A DNA stretch of 40,533 nucleotides from Myxococcales bacterium (GTDB lineage Bacteria > Myxococcota_A > Polyangia > Polyangiales > Ga0077539), in the NCBI GenBank assembly GCA_013298625.1, contig JAAFIF010000088.1, positions 1 through 40,533 on the forward strand, given 5' to 3'. The notes beneath the pieces were generated by a model. It worked only from the letters and a program-made list of their open reading frames with translations. It did not search any database and was not told the origin of the DNA. Shown here piece by piece: positions 32,936 through 40,533 of the stretch. The translations under genes and the position numbers were made by a program. Position 1 is the first letter of the stretch. The number at the start of each line of letters is the position of its first letter.

Positions 32936-33253
32936 TCATCGTGAGGGGTTGCGAGGGTTGGCGCGGAGGGCGAGCTCGACGACGGCGCTGGCGTCGCCCT
33001 CGCGCACGTCGAGCAGCTGTCCGCCCGCGGGGTAGAGGACCACAGCGCAGCCGTCTTTGGGGCACTGGCCGAGGCAGCCGGTGCGGGTGACCCACACCGA
33101 CGAGAGCAATCCCCGCTCGCGAACGACCTTGCGAACGGCGTCGTACACCGCGGCCCCGTTCGCGCCGCACGCGCTGGTGAGCGGGTCGTCAGCAGCCCGT
33201 TGATTGCCGCACACAAAGATCTGCGCCGTGGGGCTGAAGCGAGCGGGTCTCAT
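32936..33253 (-). CDS. Thioredoxin-like [2Fe-2S] ferredoxin
   Basis: A 105-residue protein with four Cys spaced as in thioredoxin-fold [2Fe-2S] ferredoxins: Cys15 ('FVCGNQR'), Cys29, Cys60 and Cys64 ('GCLGQCPKDGC'). A C-terminal 'AVVLYPAGG' strand follows. Such proteins carry one electron and are linked to nitrogen fixation, hydrogenases and some iron-sulphur assembly. The neighbouring upstream gene is miaA (40 bp apart). Its partner enzyme MiaB needs iron-sulphur clusters, but no miaB is seen here, so that link is only a possibility. Confidence 0.88.
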   Translation of the reverse strand: MRPARFSPTAQIFVCGNQRAADDPLTSACGANGAAVYDAVRKVVRERGLLSSVWVTRTGCLGQCPKDGCAVVLYPAGGQLLDVREGDASAVVELALRANPRNPSR

Positions 33254-33293
33254 CTTGGCGTTTGATTCGCGGACGGGGGGTTTATAGCGCAGC

Positions 33294-34244
33294 TCACGGC
33301 GATTTCTGCTGCAAGAACGCCTCGATCTGCTGGCTCCACGCGGGCCCTTCGAGCGCTTCGGCGCTGGCCCACTGCACGTCGGGCTCGCCGCGAAACCACG
33401 TGCGCTGGCGCTTCACGAACGCGAGGGTGCTGCGCGTGACCTCGGCCTCGAGCGCGGCGACGTCGGTGCGACCTTCGCAGACGAAGCGCGAGACCTCGGC
33501 GTAGCCGACAGAGCGCAGCGAGCGGGTCTCGGGCGAGAAGTCCTCGAGCAGCGCGCGCACTTCGTCGATCCAACCGGCGGCGAACATGGCGCGCGTCCGC
33601 TGGGCGATCTTGGGGCCGAGCTGCTCGCGGGTGGCGTCGATCCCGAGCCACAGGGCGCGGTAGCGCGGAGGCTCGGCGGCGTGGCGGGCGTGGTGCGCGC
33701 TGATGGGGACGCCCGAGAGCGCGAAGACCTCGAGGGCGCGCACGACGCGGATCGGGTCGGTTCGCGCGATCTTCGCGGCGTACACGGGGTCGACGCGCGC
33801 GAGCTCGTCGTACATGAGCGAGAGCTCGTCGAGGCCCCGGGCGGCGCGGGCGTTGAGCGCGGCGCGCACCGTCGGATCGCTGGGAATCCCCTCGGCGAGG
33901 CCGCGGACGAGGGCGCGGGCGTACAGGCCTGTTCCGCCGGCAACGATCACGCGCTTGCCGCGCGCGACGATGGACGCGATGACCGGATCGGCCTCTGCGA
34001 CGTAGCGAGCGGCGTCGAAATGAGCGTCGGGCTCGACGAGGTCGACGAGGTGGTGCGGCACCGCAGCGCGCTCGTCTCGCGTGGGTTTTGCCGAGCCAAT
34101 GTCGAGTCGGCGGTAGAGCTGCACGCTGTCGACGTTGACGATCTCGGCGTCGAAGCGGCGCGCGAGGGCGATGGCGAGCGCGGTCTTTCCCGAAGCGGTC
34201 GGGCCGACGACGAGGACGATGTTGGCGAAGTTGTCAGAAGTCAT
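33294..34244 (-). CDS. miaA: tRNA dimethylallyltransferase
   Basis: A 316-residue enzyme that adds a dimethylallyl group to A37 of tRNAs reading UNN codons. The P-loop is 'GPTASGKT' (residues 14-21), followed by 'EIVNVDSVQLYRRLDIGSAKPT', 'VPHHLVDLVEPD', 'VIVAGGTGLYARALVRGL', 'DPIRVVRALEVF', 'LRSVGYAEV' and the C-terminal 'FVKRQRTWFRGEPDVQW'. These are all conserved MiaA motifs. The ATG at 34244 is preferred to a GTG at 34262. It heads a probable minus-strand operon with the ferredoxin, the 89-residue protein, the Smr protein and the membrane protein. The 191 bp to the divergent kinase gene should contain both promoters. Confidence 0.95.
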   Translation of the reverse strand: MTSDNFANIVLVVGPTASGKTALAIALARRFDAEIVNVDSVQLYRRLDIGSAKPTRDERAAVPHHLVDLVEPDAHFDAARYVAEADPVIASIVARGKRVIVAGGTGLYARALVRGLAEGIPSDPTVRAALNARAARGLDELSLMYDELARVDPVYAAKIARTDPIRVVRALEVFALSGVPISAHHARHAAEPPRYRALWLGIDATREQLGPKIAQRTRAMFAAGWIDEVRALLEDFSPETRSLRSVGYAEVSRFVCEGRTDVAALEAEVTRSTLAFVKRQRTWFRGEPDVQWASAEALEGPAWSQQIEAFLQQKSP

Positions 34245-34435
34245 GCGAGCGCCGTTGTGCACCGCGTCGAAGAGCGTGAACGCTCTGCAAATTGTCTCAC
34301 CGAGCGCTCGGTGCGCCGGCGGTCTAGCGACACGTTCGTTCGCAGTGGGCGGCTGCCATTTGTGCGTAGATCGACGGCAGAAATCGAGCCCATGTGAGCT
34401 ATCGACTGTGGGACCGTTCGGTGTAGCATCGCCTT

Positions 34436-36208
34436 GTGACGTCCGATCCCCAGAGAAAACCGGGGAATACCATTGATCGCTACGAGGTCATCGCTGAACT
34501 CGCTCGGGGCGGAATGGGAACCGTGTTGCTCGCGCGCGTCGCGGGTGCGGGCGGCTTCTCGCGTTTGTACGCGCTGAAGCTGCTGCACAAGCACCTGATG
34601 TACGACAGCGAGTTCGTCGACATGCTGCTCGACGAAGCGCGGATCGCCGCGCGGATTCACCACCCCAACGCCGTGGCCATCCACGAGGTCGGCTTCAACG
34701 AAGCGCACGGCTACTACCTCGTGATGGACTACGTCGAGGGCGTCACGCTGTGGGACGTCAACCAGCAGATGGGCCCCGCGTCGCCGGGCCGCGCGAAGCT
34801 GTGCGCGAAGGTCGTCTACGATGCCCTGCTCGGGCTCGAGGCGGCGCACACGCTGACGGACGAGATGGGCAGGCCGCTCAAGGTCGTGCACCGCGACATG
34901 TCTCCGCAGAACATCCTCGTCGGCGTCGACGGGATCGCGCGCGTGACGGATTTCGGCATCGCCAAAGCGGCAGCGCGCATCTCGGGCACGACCCCGGGGC
35001 AAGTGAAGGGCAAGCTCGCGTACATGGCGCCCGAGCAAGCGCGGGGCAAAGAACTCGATCACCGGGTGGACATCTTCGCGATGGGCGTCGTGCTGTGGGA
35101 GACGCTCACGGCGCAGCGGCTCTTCAAGCGCGCCAAGGACAACGAGACCATCGACGCGCTGCTCGTGAAGCCCATTCCGCACTTGCGCGAGGTGGTGCCG
35201 AGCATGCCCGAAGAGCTCGACGCGGTCGTCGCGCAAGCGCTCGTGCGCGACCCCGCCCAGCGCTTCGGAAGCGCGCGCGCCATGGCCGTCGCCCTCGAGA
35301 GCGCCGCCCGTTCGAGCCAGCTGCTCGCGGACTCACACGAGGTCGGCAATTGGGTGCGCGGGACCTTCGCGCGCGCGATCGACACGCGACGCGAAGCGAT
35401 CCGACAAGCGGGCGCGCAGAACACCCCAGCCCGGCCGCGGGGCAAGACGGGTGAGCTCAGCGTCCCTGCGATCCCCGAGGTCGCGACCATCACGCCTGCG
35501 CCCGAGCCGAAGACGATCACCGACCTCGAAGACGAGTGGGAGAAGCACTCGCAGACGGTCTCGGGCTTCGCCAACGTCGCAGCGCGCGGCCCCGTGAGCG
35601 TCAAGCCCGCCGCGCACGACGATCACCTCGACATGATGAAGACGACCGCGATGCCGAGCGACGCGCAGAAGCCTGCCGCGCTCAAGGCCGCGATCGAACA
35701 GTACCGCCAGCAATACGGAGCCGCTCCCGGGATGACCCCGGCCGCGCCGCAGCCCAAGCCGGTGAAGCCGGGAGGGACCGTTCCCCCGCCGCCGCGGCTG
35801 TCGTCGAAGCCCGAGATGCAAGCGGTTCATCCGAACAGCCAGCCGCCGCTCGATCAGACCGTCCCGGTCACCAACGCCGAGATGCAGCAGTACTATGCGC
35901 AGGCCGTCGCTGCCGCTGCGCCGCCCGCTGCGTCGTCGAGCGCGCCGTTCGCGCCGCCCACGGCGATGACGCCCGCGCCGAGCCCGTACGCGCCCACGAG
36001 CGACTCGAACAACCCTTCCAGCCCGTACGGCTACTCGCCGCCGCACCATCCAACAGCGATGTACCCCGCGCCCAGCGCGCTTCGCGCGTCCGCGCCGTCT
36101 GCTCCGCCTGCGCCACGCAAGCGAGGGGTCGCGCAGCTCGTCCTGCTCATCGTGGGCGCTGTCGCCCTCGTGGCGACGGGCGCGATCGTCGCGCTCAAGA
36201 TGCTCTAG
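34436..36208 (+). CDS. Membrane-anchored Ser/Thr protein kinase
   Basis: A 590-residue protein starting at GTG. Residues about 16-285 are a Hanks-type kinase with glycine loop 'ARGGMGTV', Lys48 ('YALKLL'), Glu67, HRD (152-154) in 'VVHRDMSPQN', DFG (172-174) and 'MAPEQ'. The 'DMSPQN' variant of the catalytic loop is typical of myxobacterial kinases. About 280 residues of Pro/Ala-rich, disordered linker follow, then a single C-terminal membrane segment 'AQLVLLIVGAVALVATGAIVAL' that ends the protein. There is therefore no external sensor domain; it would be tail-anchored with the kinase in the cytoplasm. It is convergent with the next gene, 34 bp away. Confidence 0.92.
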   Translation: MTSDPQRKPGNTIDRYEVIAELARGGMGTVLLARVAGAGGFSRLYALKLLHKHLMYDSEFVDMLLDEARIAARIHHPNAVAIHEVGFNEAHGYYLVMDYVEGVTLWDVNQQMGPASPGRAKLCAKVVYDALLGLEAAHTLTDEMGRPLKVVHRDMSPQNILVGVDGIARVTDFGIAKAAARISGTTPGQVKGKLAYMAPEQARGKELDHRVDIFAMGVVLWETLTAQRLFKRAKDNETIDALLVKPIPHLREVVPSMPEELDAVVAQALVRDPAQRFGSARAMAVALESAARSSQLLADSHEVGNWVRGTFARAIDTRREAIRQAGAQNTPARPRGKTGELSVPAIPEVATITPAPEPKTITDLEDEWEKHSQTVSGFANVAARGPVSVKPAAHDDHLDMMKTTAMPSDAQKPAALKAAIEQYRQQYGAAPGMTPAAPQPKPVKPGGTVPPPPRLSSKPEMQAVHPNSQPPLDQTVPVTNAEMQQYYAQAVAAAAPPAASSSAPFAPPTAMTPAPSPYAPTSDSNNPSSPYGYSPPHHPTAMYPAPSALRASAPSAPPAPRKRGVAQLVLLIVGAVALVATGAIVALKML

Positions 36209-36242
36209 AGCGCGATGGCGGCCCTCGAGAGCGCGTAGCGCG

Positions 36243-36986
36243 TCAGGGCCTCGCCATCGTGCGGTAGAAGCGCTCTCGCAACGGGGCGTCCGCGGCGCGG
36301 GCGGACTGCAGCAGATCGATCCACGTCGCGCAGCCGTCGAGCGGCGGCGCATCGGTAGACTGGTCGAGCGTGCGTTGAAAACGTGTGCGTCGCGTCTCGT
36401 CGAGGCCCGCCGCGGCGCGGCTCAACATGGCGTCCACCGCGGCCTGGTCTTCATCGGGGACCGTGAACCCCGCTCGCAGCGCGAGCTGCGCGCTCTCGGC
36501 CGAGAGCGTCATCCACCGCAGCATCCGCGGATGCGGGAGCTTCGCGAGCGCGGCGAAGATCTCTCCCGGCGCGACGCGGCCGCTCCACATGCCGGCGCAC
36601 ACTGCGGTCGAGCGCTGGGCGAGCTCGAGCTTGATCGAGAAGACCTCGTCGAGCTGCGAGGCGCTGAGTCGACCCACGCCGCGAGCGCTCAGCGCGCGGG
36701 CGGCGGCGCTGCGCTCTTGCGCGTTGCGCACGGGGGTGCCGAGCGCGCGGGCCATCTGCGCGTCGAGGTCGGGGTTGTTGACCAGCGCGCCCATCGTCGA
36801 ATCCACGGCGCGCGCGATGCGCAGGCGATCGTCGCGCGAGAGCTCAGCGTGCGCCGGGATCGCTTCGACCAGGCGTTGCTCTTCGATTCGCTTGCGCGCG
36901 ATCGATCCGCCGCCGACCAACGCGACGGTGGTGAGCACCGCGACCCACGAGTACTTGGGCTTCGCCCCGACGCTGCTGTCCGCCAT
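36243..36986 (-). CDS. Membrane-anchored hypothetical protein
   Basis: A 247-residue protein with one N-terminal membrane segment ('YSWVAVLTTVALVGGG', about residues 12-27). A helical domain follows, containing 'LDEVFSIKLELAQRSTAVCAGMWSG', 'LDAQMARALGTPV' and 'GCATWIDLLQSA'. No known family was recognised. The domain would lie outside the cytoplasm or at the membrane surface. It is 28 bp downstream of the GH113-like gene on the same strand and probably belongs to that operon. The ATG at 36986 is chosen over a longer frame that would overlap the upstream gene. Confidence 0.65.
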   Translation of the reverse strand: MADSSVGAKPKYSWVAVLTTVALVGGGSIARKRIEEQRLVEAIPAHAELSRDDRLRIARAVDSTMGALVNNPDLDAQMARALGTPVRNAQERSAAARALSARGVGRLSASQLDEVFSIKLELAQRSTAVCAGMWSGRVAPGEIFAALAKLPHPRMLRWMTLSAESAQLALRAGFTVPDEDQAAVDAMLSRAAAGLDETRRTRFQRTLDQSTDAPPLDGCATWIDLLQSARAADAPLRERFYRTMARP

Positions 36987-37014
36987 ACGCGCGCGAGTGT
37001 GCCTCGAAACGCGC

Positions 37015-38169
37015 TCACCACCAACGACGCCAGTCGTAGGGCTCTTGGCTGTCGCTCTCCCAGCGCAGCGCGTAGAGCTCGCGCAGGACGCGCTCACCTT
37101 CGCGCAGGCGCGGCGAGAACCCGTGCGCGGCCTCTTGGCTCGCGTCCATGGGGTTGGCGTAGTAGCGCCACACGAAGCCGCCGACGAACCAGCGCTTGGA
37201 CGCAAACGCCTCGAGCAGGGCGCGGTACGCGACGGCTTGCGCGCGCTCGTCGACGGGGACGCCGACGAGGGACTCGGGCCACTCCCAGGGGCGCACGGCG
37301 GGGTCGGGGCGCGCGGTGTAGCCGAACTCTGTGAAGAGCACGGGGCGCCCTTCGCGCTCGGCCCACTCGCCGAGCTTGCGAGCGCGCTCGATCGCGCCCT
37401 GTCGAAGCTCGGCGAGGCCCGCGCCGTTGCGCTCGGCGAGCGGGTAGAACGCGTTGATCCCGACCACGTCGAGGTGGTCCCAGAAGCCGACCTGCGTCTC
37501 TTCGTCCCAGTTGGCCGAGTACGTGAGCATCCCGTGATATTCGCGGCGGATCGCGGCGATCACGCGCAGCCAGTCGCCGACGCGGCTCTGGGTCGAGGAC
37601 TTCATCTCGACGCCGATCGAGAGCATGTCGGCGCCGGACTCTTCAGCGACGCGAGCCCACGCGGTGACGAAGCGCGTGTAGCTTTGAAACCACGCTTGCC
37701 AGCGCTCTTCGCTGCCCGGGTCGATCTCGCCGCGCCACAGGCCGGGGACGTCGATCCACAGGTGCGGGACGATCAGGACGCGCAGCCCGCGCTCGTGCGC
37801 CTGCGCGACCACCCTGCGAACGGCCTCGCGGTTTTGCGCGAAGGGCTGCTCGAAGTCCATTTGAATTTGTGTGTGTCGCAGGTCCCATTGGCGGCCGAAG
37901 GGCGTGACGCTGACCCAGTTGCAGCCGAGGTGGGCGAGCTCGTCGAGGGCTTCGGCGCTGGCGGGCGTTCCGTAGCCGACGTTGGGATGGACCGAGGATT
38001 CGATGGGGCCGAGGGTGGCGCCGCGCACGGCGCCGAGCGCCAAGCGCTGCCAGCCGTCCGGGCGATAGTCCGTGCGAGGGCGGTCTTCGACGCGCTGCGC
38101 TCGTGCGGCGGCGGGAGCGAGCGCGAGCGCGGCGAGCAGGGCGGAGAGAGAGTGGCGTCGAGCGCGCAT
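37015..38169 (-). CDS. GH113-like secreted glycoside hydrolase
   Basis: A 384-residue exported protein with signal peptide 'LSALLAALALAPAAARAQ' and a TIM barrel. 'HLGCNWVSVTPFG', 'VLIVPHLWI', 'MLSIGVEMKSS' with Glu188 as likely acid/base, 'LTYSANWDE', 'DVVGINAFYPL', and 'PVLFTEFGYT' with Glu281 as likely nucleophile match the glycoside hydrolase family 113 (beta-mannanase-like) pattern. It should cleave a beta-linked polysaccharide in the periplasm or outside the cell; the substrate is inferred only. It starts 7 bp after the glutaredoxin stop and is in the same probable operon as mglBA. Confidence 0.85.
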   Translation of the reverse strand: MRARRHSLSALLAALALAPAAARAQRVEDRPRTDYRPDGWQRLALGAVRGATLGPIESSVHPNVGYGTPASAEALDELAHLGCNWVSVTPFGRQWDLRHTQIQMDFEQPFAQNREAVRRVVAQAHERGLRVLIVPHLWIDVPGLWRGEIDPGSEERWQAWFQSYTRFVTAWARVAEESGADMLSIGVEMKSSTQSRVGDWLRVIAAIRREYHGMLTYSANWDEETQVGFWDHLDVVGINAFYPLAERNGAGLAELRQGAIERARKLGEWAEREGRPVLFTEFGYTARPDPAVRPWEWPESLVGVPVDERAQAVAYRALLEAFASKRWFVGGFVWRYYANPMDASQEAAHGFSPRLREGERVLRELYALRWESDSQEPYDWRRWW

Positions 38170-38176
38170 CGAGCGC

Positions 38177-38440
38177 TCAGCCGTTGAGCTTGAGCAGCGG
38201 GTCGAGCTTTCCTGCGCGGTCGAGCGCGTGGATGTCGTCGCTGCCGCCGACGCTGACGCCGTCGATGAAGATCTGCGGGACCGTTCGCTGCCCGGTCTTC
38301 TCGACGAGCCAGCGGCGCTTTTCGTCGTCGCCGGTCACGTCGATCTCGGTAAACGCGGCGCCCTTGCGCTTGAGCAAGCCCTTCGCGCGCGTGCAATAAG
38401 GGCAATAGTCAGTGACGTACACGATGACTTCAGCGGCCAT
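38177..38440 (-). CDS. grxC: Glutaredoxin 3 (GrxC-like)
   Basis: An 87-residue single-domain glutaredoxin with dithiol active site CPYC (Cys13, Cys16), the cis-Pro loop 'RTVPQIFIDG' and 'VGGSDDIHALDRAGKLDPLL'. These are the usual GrxC features. It reduces disulphides and mixed glutathione disulphides in the cytoplasm. A GTG two codons upstream (38446) is a possible start, but the ATG at 38440 is more natural. It lies 95 bp after mglA and 7 bp before the glycoside hydrolase gene. Confidence 0.93.
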   Translation of the reverse strand: MAAEVIVYVTDYCPYCTRAKGLLKRKGAAFTEIDVTGDDEKRRWLVEKTGQRTVPQIFIDGVSVGGSDDIHALDRAGKLDPLLKLNG

Positions 38441-38541
38441 GGGCACCGGTCATGGTGCACACAGCGCTCGGTCGTCAAGCACATCCCCGCTCTGCTGCCC
38501 CCGTGAAGGCCCTCTGGCCTGGCGAACCGAATCGAAGCGGC

Positions 38542-39135
38542 TCAGCCGCCCGAGCCGCGCTTGAGCTCAGTCAGCACGAGCTTGGTGATGGCCTTGAGCG
38601 TGTCGAACACGCCGTCGCCCTTGTACGCGACGGCCTCGTACTCGGGGACGTTGTTGGCGTTGAGCGCCTGGCGGAGCTCTTCGATCGGCGCGGCGCTGGG
38701 CAAGTCGCGCTTGTTGTACTGGATCACGAACGGGACCTTGTCGAGCGAGTAGCCCTGCTCCGCGAGGTTGGTGCGGAGGTTCTCCATCGACTCGATGTTC
38801 GCTTCCATGCGCTCGATCTGCGAGTCGGCGACGAAGATCACGCCGTCGACGCCCTTCAAGATCAGCTTGCGCGAGGCGTCGTAGAAGACCTGACCGGGCA
38901 CGGTGTACAAGTGGAAGCGCGTGCGAAACCCGCGGATTTCACCGAGCGAAATCGGCAGAAAGTCGAAGAACAGCGTGCGCTCTTGCTCCGTGGCGAGCGA
39001 GATCATCTTGCCCTTCGCCTCGGGCGCGGTCTTGTTGTAGATGAACTGGAGATTGGTGGTCTTGCCGCAGAGACCCGGCCCGTAATAGACGAGCTTGCAG
39101 TTGATCTCTCGCGACAGGTAGTTGATGAACGACAT
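38542..39135 (-). CDS. mglA: Gliding motility/polarity GTPase MglA
   Basis: A 197-residue small Ras-like GTPase. The P-loop 'YGPGLCGKTTN' (Lys25), Thr54 and Asp58 in 'EQERTLFFDF', the 'TVPGQ' switch (Gly81, Gln82) and 'QYNKRD' all match Myxococcus xanthus MglA, residue for residue at these motifs. In M. xanthus, MglA-GTP sits at the leading pole, sets polarity and drives both gliding and pilus motility. The gene follows mglB by 58 bp on the same strand, the usual order mglBA. The start lies after a GAGAAGAGG-like site. It is one of the most secure calls in the window. Confidence 0.97.
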   Translation of the reverse strand: MSFINYLSREINCKLVYYGPGLCGKTTNLQFIYNKTAPEAKGKMISLATEQERTLFFDFLPISLGEIRGFRTRFHLYTVPGQVFYDASRKLILKGVDGVIFVADSQIERMEANIESMENLRTNLAEQGYSLDKVPFVIQYNKRDLPSAAPIEELRQALNANNVPEYEAVAYKGDGVFDTLKAITKLVLTELKRGSGG

Positions 39136-39193
39136 CGTTCGCGACCTCTTCTCTCCCTGAGTTCCTTAGGGACCGAAACCCGAGCCTTCGCGG

Positions 39194-39673
39194 TCAGTCG
39201 TTGAACAGGTTGTCGATGTCCGCGTCGGTGATTTCCGTCAGGACATCGTTGCGGTCCGGGCTCTGCACCTTGGTGAGCAGCGCCTCGAAAATCGCGTTGA
39301 GCTCGTCCGACGCCCTGCGCACGCGCAGGCGAACGAGCCCGAGGGACGAGCGAGAGTCAAAGATCACAACCAAGATCACGCGGTTGCCCACGAGCTGGAT
39401 GTGAATGTTGGCCTTCTCGCCCTCGTGGTACTGCGTCGCGAACTCGTTTTCGCGCAGCAGTCGGGCCATGCCTCCGGTCGCGGCAATATTGCCGGCCGTG
39501 AGCGATGCGAGCGAGGTCGTGTCGAGGTTCTCGGTGTCGCCAGCGGCCGCGATGAGCTGGCCGTTCTTGTCGACGATGAAAACGACCTTGGCGTTCGCTT
39601 CCTTCACCAGGCGTTCAACCACAGCCTGGATCTGGTTGAACTCCTCTTCGTACATCACCATCTGCGGATTCAT
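39194..39673 (-). CDS. mglB: MglB, roadblock/LC7 GTPase-activating partner of MglA
   Basis: A 159-residue roadblock-domain protein: 'MVMYEEEFNQIQAVVERLV', 'VFIVDKNGQLIAAAGDTENLDTTSLASLTAGNIAATGGMARLL', given here in outline, and 'NIHIQLVGNRVILVVIFDSRSSLGLVRLRV'. In M. xanthus, MglB is the GTPase-activating protein that keeps MglA-GTP from the lagging pole. The length equals the M. xanthus protein. The ATG at 39673 is set by a GGAGG site 7 nt upstream; a longer frame to 39823 lacks this. It is the first gene of the mglB-mglA operon. Confidence 0.96.
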   Translation of the reverse strand: MNPQMVMYEEEFNQIQAVVERLVKEANAKVVFIVDKNGQLIAAAGDTENLDTTSLASLTAGNIAATGGMARLLRENEFATQYHEGEKANIHIQLVGNRVILVVIFDSRSSLGLVRLRVRRASDELNAIFEALLTKVQSPDRNDVLTEITDADIDNLFND

Positions 39674-39680
39674 CGTCTCG

Positions 39681-39685
39681 CCTCC
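39681..39685 (-). promoter_or_regulatory. Ribosome binding site GGAGG of mglB
   Basis: GGAGG on the minus strand, 7 nt before the ATG at 39673, is a near-consensus site. It decides the start among several in-frame candidates. Confidence 0.8.
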
Positions 39686-39859
39686 GCCATCCACGATGGA
39701 CGCGTCGCCAACAGCTCTACCGATCGTTCGCCTTGGATGTGCGCTTGCGCATCGAGCGTGTGCACCGATCGGCCTCTCACTGCGTCGGTCTCCGAGATAC
39801 CAGAGCGTAGCCCCGCGCAGCAAGCACCGTCTCGCACTCCGCGAACTCGGACGGTTCTT

Positions 39860-40533
39860 TCAGCGCAGCGAGCGCAGATGATCGGCCCGCGCGCGCACTT
39901 GTACCCACGCGAGCGGGTCGCCCGGCTCGTCCCCGGCCCCCAGCGAGCGCTCGAGCCCCTCGATCGCTGCCGACTGCCCGCGCAGCTCGAGCTCGACGAG
40001 CACCACGGCCACCACGAGCGCCGCTTGATCGCGGGCGTCCCCGCCGCGCGCAGAGAGCAGCGTCGAGCGCAGCCCTGCGTCCACCAACATCGCGGTCGCG
40101 CCCAGCGCGGGTTCGATCGGCGCTTGCACGGGCAGCCCCGCCACGACCACGAGCCAGCCCGACGATCCCACGGCGCGCGCCGCGCCCACGTCCACGGTCA
40201 CCAGGGCGTGCGTCGGCTCGACGCGCTCGGCCCACGCCAGGATCGACGCGCCATCGAGCGCGCTGAGCGCGGTGCACACCGCGGCGGCGCGCGTCGCAGG
40301 CGGTCCGACGAGCTGCACCCGCAGCGCGCGCGAGCTCGCCTGCAGCGCGGCGCGGCGCCCGCGGCCCCGCGCGATCGCCTCGCAAAAATCCACGGCGTCC
40401 ACCGCGCGGCCGACGTTGAGCTCGTCGAGCGCGCAGCCCGGCTCGAGCGCCGAGCGCACCAGCGCCGAGAGCCCCGCGGCCCCAGCGCAGTCGTGCACGA
40501 GCGCGTGCCGCGCCCCGGCGAGCGCGGCGCCGA
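39860..40533 (-). CDS. Hypothetical protein, 5' end outside the window
   Basis: At least 223 codons with no stop before the right edge, so the start is beyond the window. The visible part is Ala/Val/Leu/Arg-rich with 'GAALAGARHALVHDCAGAAGLSALV' near the edge, split here as outline. It continues through 'LRVQLVGPPATRAAAVCTALSALDG' to 'WLVVVAGLPV' and 'AALVVAVVLVELELRG'. No domain was recognised. It has neither a clear membrane segment nor a signal in the visible part. It is about 190 bp upstream of mglB on the same strand, so co-transcription is possible but not shown. Confidence 0.6.
   Translation of the reverse strand, partial: GAALAGARHALVHDCAGAAGLSALVRSALEPGCALDELNVGRAVDAVDFCEAIARGRGRRAALQASSRALRVQLVGPPATRAAAVCTALSALDGASILAWAERVEPTHALVTVDVGAARAVGSSGWLVVVAGLPVQAPIEPALGATAMLVDAGLRSTLLSARGGDARDQAALVVAVVLVELELRGQSAAIEGLERSLGAGDEPGDPLAWVQVRARADHLRSLR

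Overview
The window looks like a chromosomal piece of a high-GC (about 70% by eye) myxobacterium-type organism (Myxococcota; the style fits Polyangiales/Sandaracinaceae, which is an inference). The evidence is a mglB-mglA polarity pair, two Ser/Thr protein kinases of the myxobacterial kind, and several lipoproteins with Asp-rich linkers after the lipobox. One of these carries Cys-rich 'NCGxCG' repeats. There are many short hairpin-rich intergenic repeats. No phage genes, plasmid genes, transposase, CRISPR array, rRNA or tRNA were seen.

Layout. 1-716: no gene, but several hairpins and a pair of related repeats. 717-5599 (minus): an SRPBCC protein, a HIRAN-domain protein, a propeller plus di-haem cytochrome lipoprotein and a SanA-like DUF218 protein. 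5639-8038 (plus): tRNA-dihydrouridine synthase, a GNAT acetyltransferase and an unknown gene, converging on an unknown minus-strand gene. 8743-10329 (plus): a kinase-LRR fusion behind a cluster of CCGCCATGGCGG palindromes. 10363-15654 (minus): two large secreted lipoproteins and a DUF72 protein. 15891-18000: a TerB-like gene meets a lipoprotein gene whose 3' end is duplicated around two tandem mobile-looking repeats. 18019-21675: an ABC exporter pair divergent from two unknown genes. 21680-22458: a VOC-family gene between two hairpin repeats. 22484-28313: a vWA lipoprotein, an outer-membrane-like protein, an N-acyltransferase-like protein, a putative esterase lipoprotein and an M23 peptidase. 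28343-28845: a second cluster of the same repeat family. 28925-34244: a TetR regulator, then a minus-strand operon miaA - [2Fe-2S] ferredoxin - 89-aa protein - Smr protein - Cys-containing membrane protein. 34436-36208: a second Ser/Thr kinase. 36243-39673 (minus): mglB-mglA-glutaredoxin-GH113-like hydrolase-membrane-anchored protein. A further gene runs off the right edge.

The strongest unexplained signal is the repeat family at 16592-17054 and 28343-28845. Each roughly 215-bp unit has two inverted arms. Each arm carries two nested hairpins joined by conserved sequence, and the hairpins differ between arms at paired positions, so that base pairing is kept (C-G to T-A, T-A to G-C, A-T to G-C). 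This suggests a REPIN- or MITE-like structured element, or a structured RNA. One insertion or expansion has apparently duplicated the last 119 bp of a lipoprotein gene. All calls come from reading the sequence; no database search was possible.
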